Source: Corynebacterium resistens DSM 45100 (lineage in GTDB: Bacteria > Actinomycetota > Actinomycetes > Mycobacteriales > Mycobacteriaceae). Taken from it: 64,000 nt of DNA. This document shows, in pieces, positions 62,282 to 64,000 of this stretch. The stretch spans positions 2,537,312 through 2,601,311 of the forward strand of contig NC_015673.1 in NCBI RefSeq assembly GCF_000177535.2, written 5' to 3'. The translations under genes were made by a program, and so were the position numbers. The notes beneath the pieces were generated by a model that did not search any database, was not told where the DNA came from, and saw only the letters and a list, made by a program, of their open reading frames with translations. How positions within the stretch are numbered: the first letter of the stretch is position 1; the number at the start of each line of letters is the position of its first letter.

Positions 62282-62690
62282 CTTTCAAGATTTCCTCATA
62301 GGTAGCAGTTGCTGCTCGGGGTAAAGCACGCAAAACGATTGTTGTTCCCGGGGGACAGCTCTCCTCAATCTCTGCCAGCAGGGCGCCAGTCGCATGACGC
62401 AATCGACGCGAAACCGCGTGGCGTGAGACTGCGTTGCCTACCGCTTTAGAAACAACCAGACCTACGCGCGGGTGGGGGTCTGAAGAAAGAGGTAGTTGCG
62501 ACGAACTCTTCAAGAAGGCAGACGTTTCACGTGAAACGCTCCCGTCAGAAGAAAGAAGCTCATTCCTAACTCGGCCGGTCGGTCCATGCAAGATGTATGC
62601 AACAACCGTCCGTGAGCCCTTCTTGCGACCATTGCGTACTGTTCTTCCGAACAAAGCGGAGGAACGCAGGCGGTACTCAGGTGGCAGCAT
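62250..62690 (-). CDS. rnpA: Ribonuclease P protein component
   Basis: A 146-residue RNase P protein that assists the catalytic RNA in tRNA 5' maturation. It starts MLPPEYRLRSSALFGRTVRNGRK and has the RNR-like motif region in GLVVSKAVGNAVSRHAVSRRLRHA. AGGAGG lies upstream of the ATG. An insertion of about 25 residues (ELLSSDGSVSRETSAFLKSS) after the first strands is encoded by DNA that contains a parS palindrome. Confidence 0.93.
   Translation of the reverse strand: MLPPEYRLRSSALFGRTVRNGRKKGSRTVVAYILHGPTGRVRNELLSSDGSVSRETSAFLKSSSQLPLSSDPHPRVGLVVSKAVGNAVSRHAVSRRLRHATGALLAEIEESCPPGTTIVLRALPRAATATYEEILKDVHSCIKRAL
62523..62538. other. parS-like site inside rnpA
   Basis: CGTTTCACGTGAAACG keeps the 14-bp parS core GTTTCACGTGAAAC but changes both outer bases as a compensated pair. 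It is read as VSRET within a non-conserved insertion of RnpA. Confidence 0.85.
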
Positions 62691-62943
62691 GTGTCCTCCT
62701 TAGTGTGATCACACCTCTGTTGATCGCATCAATCAGTCGCGATCACGATCATGGACAAAGTCACGATTCAAGATATGAGCTTGGTCTATTGGCTTCATTG
62801 TTCGCATCTGCACACTGATGAAATCAGCCCATCACCCGAGTTACTGCAGACCAACGAGGTCAGTAGGAAAAATCCGCCAAATCGGAAAATTTCGTTGGAG
62901 CAACCCCAAGGCGCCTCATCTAACCATGAGGAAGCTTGTCAAA

Positions 62944-63000
62944 TAAAAAACAGCTCGGACGTGACTTAGCCTCTACACGTGCTAAGTTACCTCCGAGCTA
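62944..63000 (-). terminator. Rho-independent terminator of rpmH
   Basis: On the minus strand AGCTCGGA and ACTTAGC arms pair with GCTAAGT and TCCGAGCT in a long interrupted stem, followed by TGTTTTTT. It lies 27 bp after the rpmH stop, so rpmH and rnpA are separate transcripts with a 336-bp spacer between them. Confidence 0.85.
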
Positions 63001-63026
63001 ACGCTCAAGACCAGTATTACTGAGCT

Positions 63027-63170
63027 TTAAGCGGTCAAAGACTTACGACCCTTACGGCGACGTGCAGAAACAATTGCACGGCCAGCACGGGTGCGCATAC
63101 GGGTACGGAAACCGTGAACGCGTGCGCGACGACGGTTGTTTGGCTGGAAAGTACGCTTGCCCTTGGCCAC
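63027..63170 (-). CDS. rpmH: 50S ribosomal protein L34
   Basis: A 47-residue ribosomal protein, too short for usual ORF cut-offs. It reads (M)[16 protein letters not shown], then [15 protein letters not shown] and ends [10 protein letters not shown], a full-length L34. The start is GTG at 63170. It marks the left border of oriC; dnaA should be divergent beyond the window. Confidence 0.97.
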   Translation of the reverse strand: MAKGKRTFQPNNRRRARVHGFRTRMRTRAGRAIVSARRRKGRKSLTA

Positions 63171-63327
63171 GGTACTTCACTCCTTACATCGGTTTGTGCA
63201 CGCCCATAACCACTGCAACCGAGTAACGAAACCCGATCCGACGGTACGTCCGTGCAACTAAAGCTGGACATATGTCCCAACCCGGGTTCTCACTCCAGTG
63301 CATCGGCCTCACATTGAAAAGCTGACA

Positions 63328-63368
63328 GAACGAAAACGTTCACAGAAGCAATATTGCCGTATTGCTTC
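63328..63368. repeat. Two adjacent hairpins upstream of rpmH
   Basis: GAACG-AAAA-CGTTC (63328-63341) is followed 3 bases later by GAAGCAATA-TTGCCG-TATTGCTTC (63345-63368), a perfect 9-bp stem. They lie about 160-200 bp upstream of the rpmH start, within its promoter/leader region. Operator, attenuator or replication-related structure are all possible. Confidence 0.6.
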
Positions 63369-63530
63369 CCTGCGCTCATCACGTGATGCGAGCTCGAGGA
63401 ACCAGCAGACTGGCACAACTTGAGGCAGTACGTTGTCGACGGGAAAAGCAGTGCCGAAACGTAATTGCCATAGACCCGTTAAGAATACGTCGAAACAGGG
63501 GGAATAGACAAATTTTAATTTGGAACTCGG

Positions 63531-63740
63531 TTTCCCCAGTACACAGCGGGAATTCCACAGCTCTGCTACACCCTGTGGATAACTTGGCTACCCCCAAACC
63601 TTAAACCTATCCTTTAACCCTAAATATTGCAGGTCACGGCTACATTCTGCAGTCAATTCGAGTTATCCACATGCAAAGGGTAACTTGGGGATAACATGTG
63701 AACGAAAGTTATCCACAGATGTGGACAAAGGTGTGGAAAC
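63531..63740. other. oriC: Chromosomal replication origin oriC (DnaA-box cluster)
   Basis: Perfect DnaA boxes at 63574-63582 (TGTGGATAA), 63663-63671 and 63709-63717 (TTATCCACA). Near-matches lie at 63686-63694 (TGGGGATAA) and 63720-63728 (TGTGGACAA). An AT-rich stretch (63596-63628) could be the unwinding element. Location between rpmH and, presumably, dnaA is the standard actinobacterial origin. The rest of the sequence to 64000 shows no gene. Confidence 0.9.
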
Positions 63741-64000
63741 GCTAGTCATTAACCAAATGAGCCTGTGAACCAAACAGTGGAGGAAGAGTGGAGAACAAGA
63801 AGTTGCTAACAGCATCATCTACCCCCACCGCATTCGAGTACCCCCATGCTCACTAGATCCCTATCACGACAGGTTACGGCACGCGTCTAGCCTGCCATCT
63901 GTATCAAAGCACTGCGGTGCTCAAGATTCATTGATGAACTGCACTCCTGAATACGCAAACTCTTTACGCTCAAGCAATCAAAAACCCAACGGAAACCGAG
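63741..64000. other. Non-coding sequence right of oriC, presumed dnaA upstream region
   Basis: No reading frame starts here that resembles DnaA; a GTG at 63789 reaches a stop within 23 codons. A small hairpin AGCAC-TGCG-GTGCT is visible near 63907-63920. The dnaA start must lie beyond the right edge. Confidence 0.5.

Noticed and set aside
63789-63860. GTG-initiated frame as the start of dnaA
   Set aside because: It reaches a stop after about 22 codons and has no resemblance to the DnaA N-terminal domain.

Overview
The window is a piece of a Corynebacterium chromosome just left of the replication origin. Genus evidence is gene order and content: rpsF-ssb-rplI, ponA, a DUF5318 gene, ino1, leuS, then pcnA - Nudix - DUF6049 - murJ - sigM - trxB - trxC - cwlM - (Rv3916c-like) - parB - parA - rsmG - yidC - yidD - rnpA - rpmH, ending in a DnaA-box cluster. 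This is the actinobacterial origin-flanking order, with the leuS/ponA/rplI block on the rpmH side as in corynebacteria. Many genes also have a -10 hexamer ending 7-8 nt before the start codon, as in leaderless corynebacterial mRNAs. I cannot name the species.

Layout. 1-300: intergenic DNA with near-consensus DnaA boxes and GCAGGT/ACCTGC repeats. 0.3-2 kb: a Baeyer-Villiger-type flavin monooxygenase. 2-2.3 kb: a CTAG-rich spacer with three hairpins that share one loop but have different, compensated stems. 2.3-8.8 kb (minus): ribosomal and ssb genes, a membrane mannosyltransferase-like protein, a class A PBP and a DUF5318 zinc-ribbon protein. 8.9-11.5 kb: ino1, a MarR regulator and a double UspA protein. 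11.5-18 kb: a photolyase gene split by about 5 kb of mobile DNA holding a truncated IS1634-like transposase, an intact CDF metal exporter, a decayed IS1249-like transposase and one intact IS256-family element. 18-34 kb: leuS, an SdpI protein with a Cys-rich tail, a two-component system, a ribokinase / nucleoside hydrolase / MFS nucleoside cluster, an F420-reductase-like oxidoreductase, a bile-acid-symporter-family protein, an MHS-type MFS permease and an ABC-F protein behind an operator-like promoter and a possible attenuation leader. 34-37 kb: lutABC for L-lactate oxidation. 37-42 kb: a Nudix hydrolase, two envelope proteins (one a lipoprotein with beta-lactamase-fold motifs), YqgE and the CCA enzyme. 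42-63 kb: the conserved origin-proximal block. 63.5-63.8 kb: oriC; dnaA should lie just past the right edge.

How it fits together. The right half serves envelope growth (MurJ, the inactive amidase CwlM, YidC/YidD), redox balance (SigM, TrxB, Trx) and chromosome segregation (ParA, ParB and six parS-like sites between 55.6 and 62.5 kb, one inside rnpA). The left half is housekeeping interleaved with accessory catabolic and transport genes. The least explained items are the shared-loop hairpins downstream of rplI, the photolyase-disrupting island, the ABC-F leader, the 1.4 kb gene-poor gap where jag would be expected, and the 23-bp iteron-like repeats next to parA.
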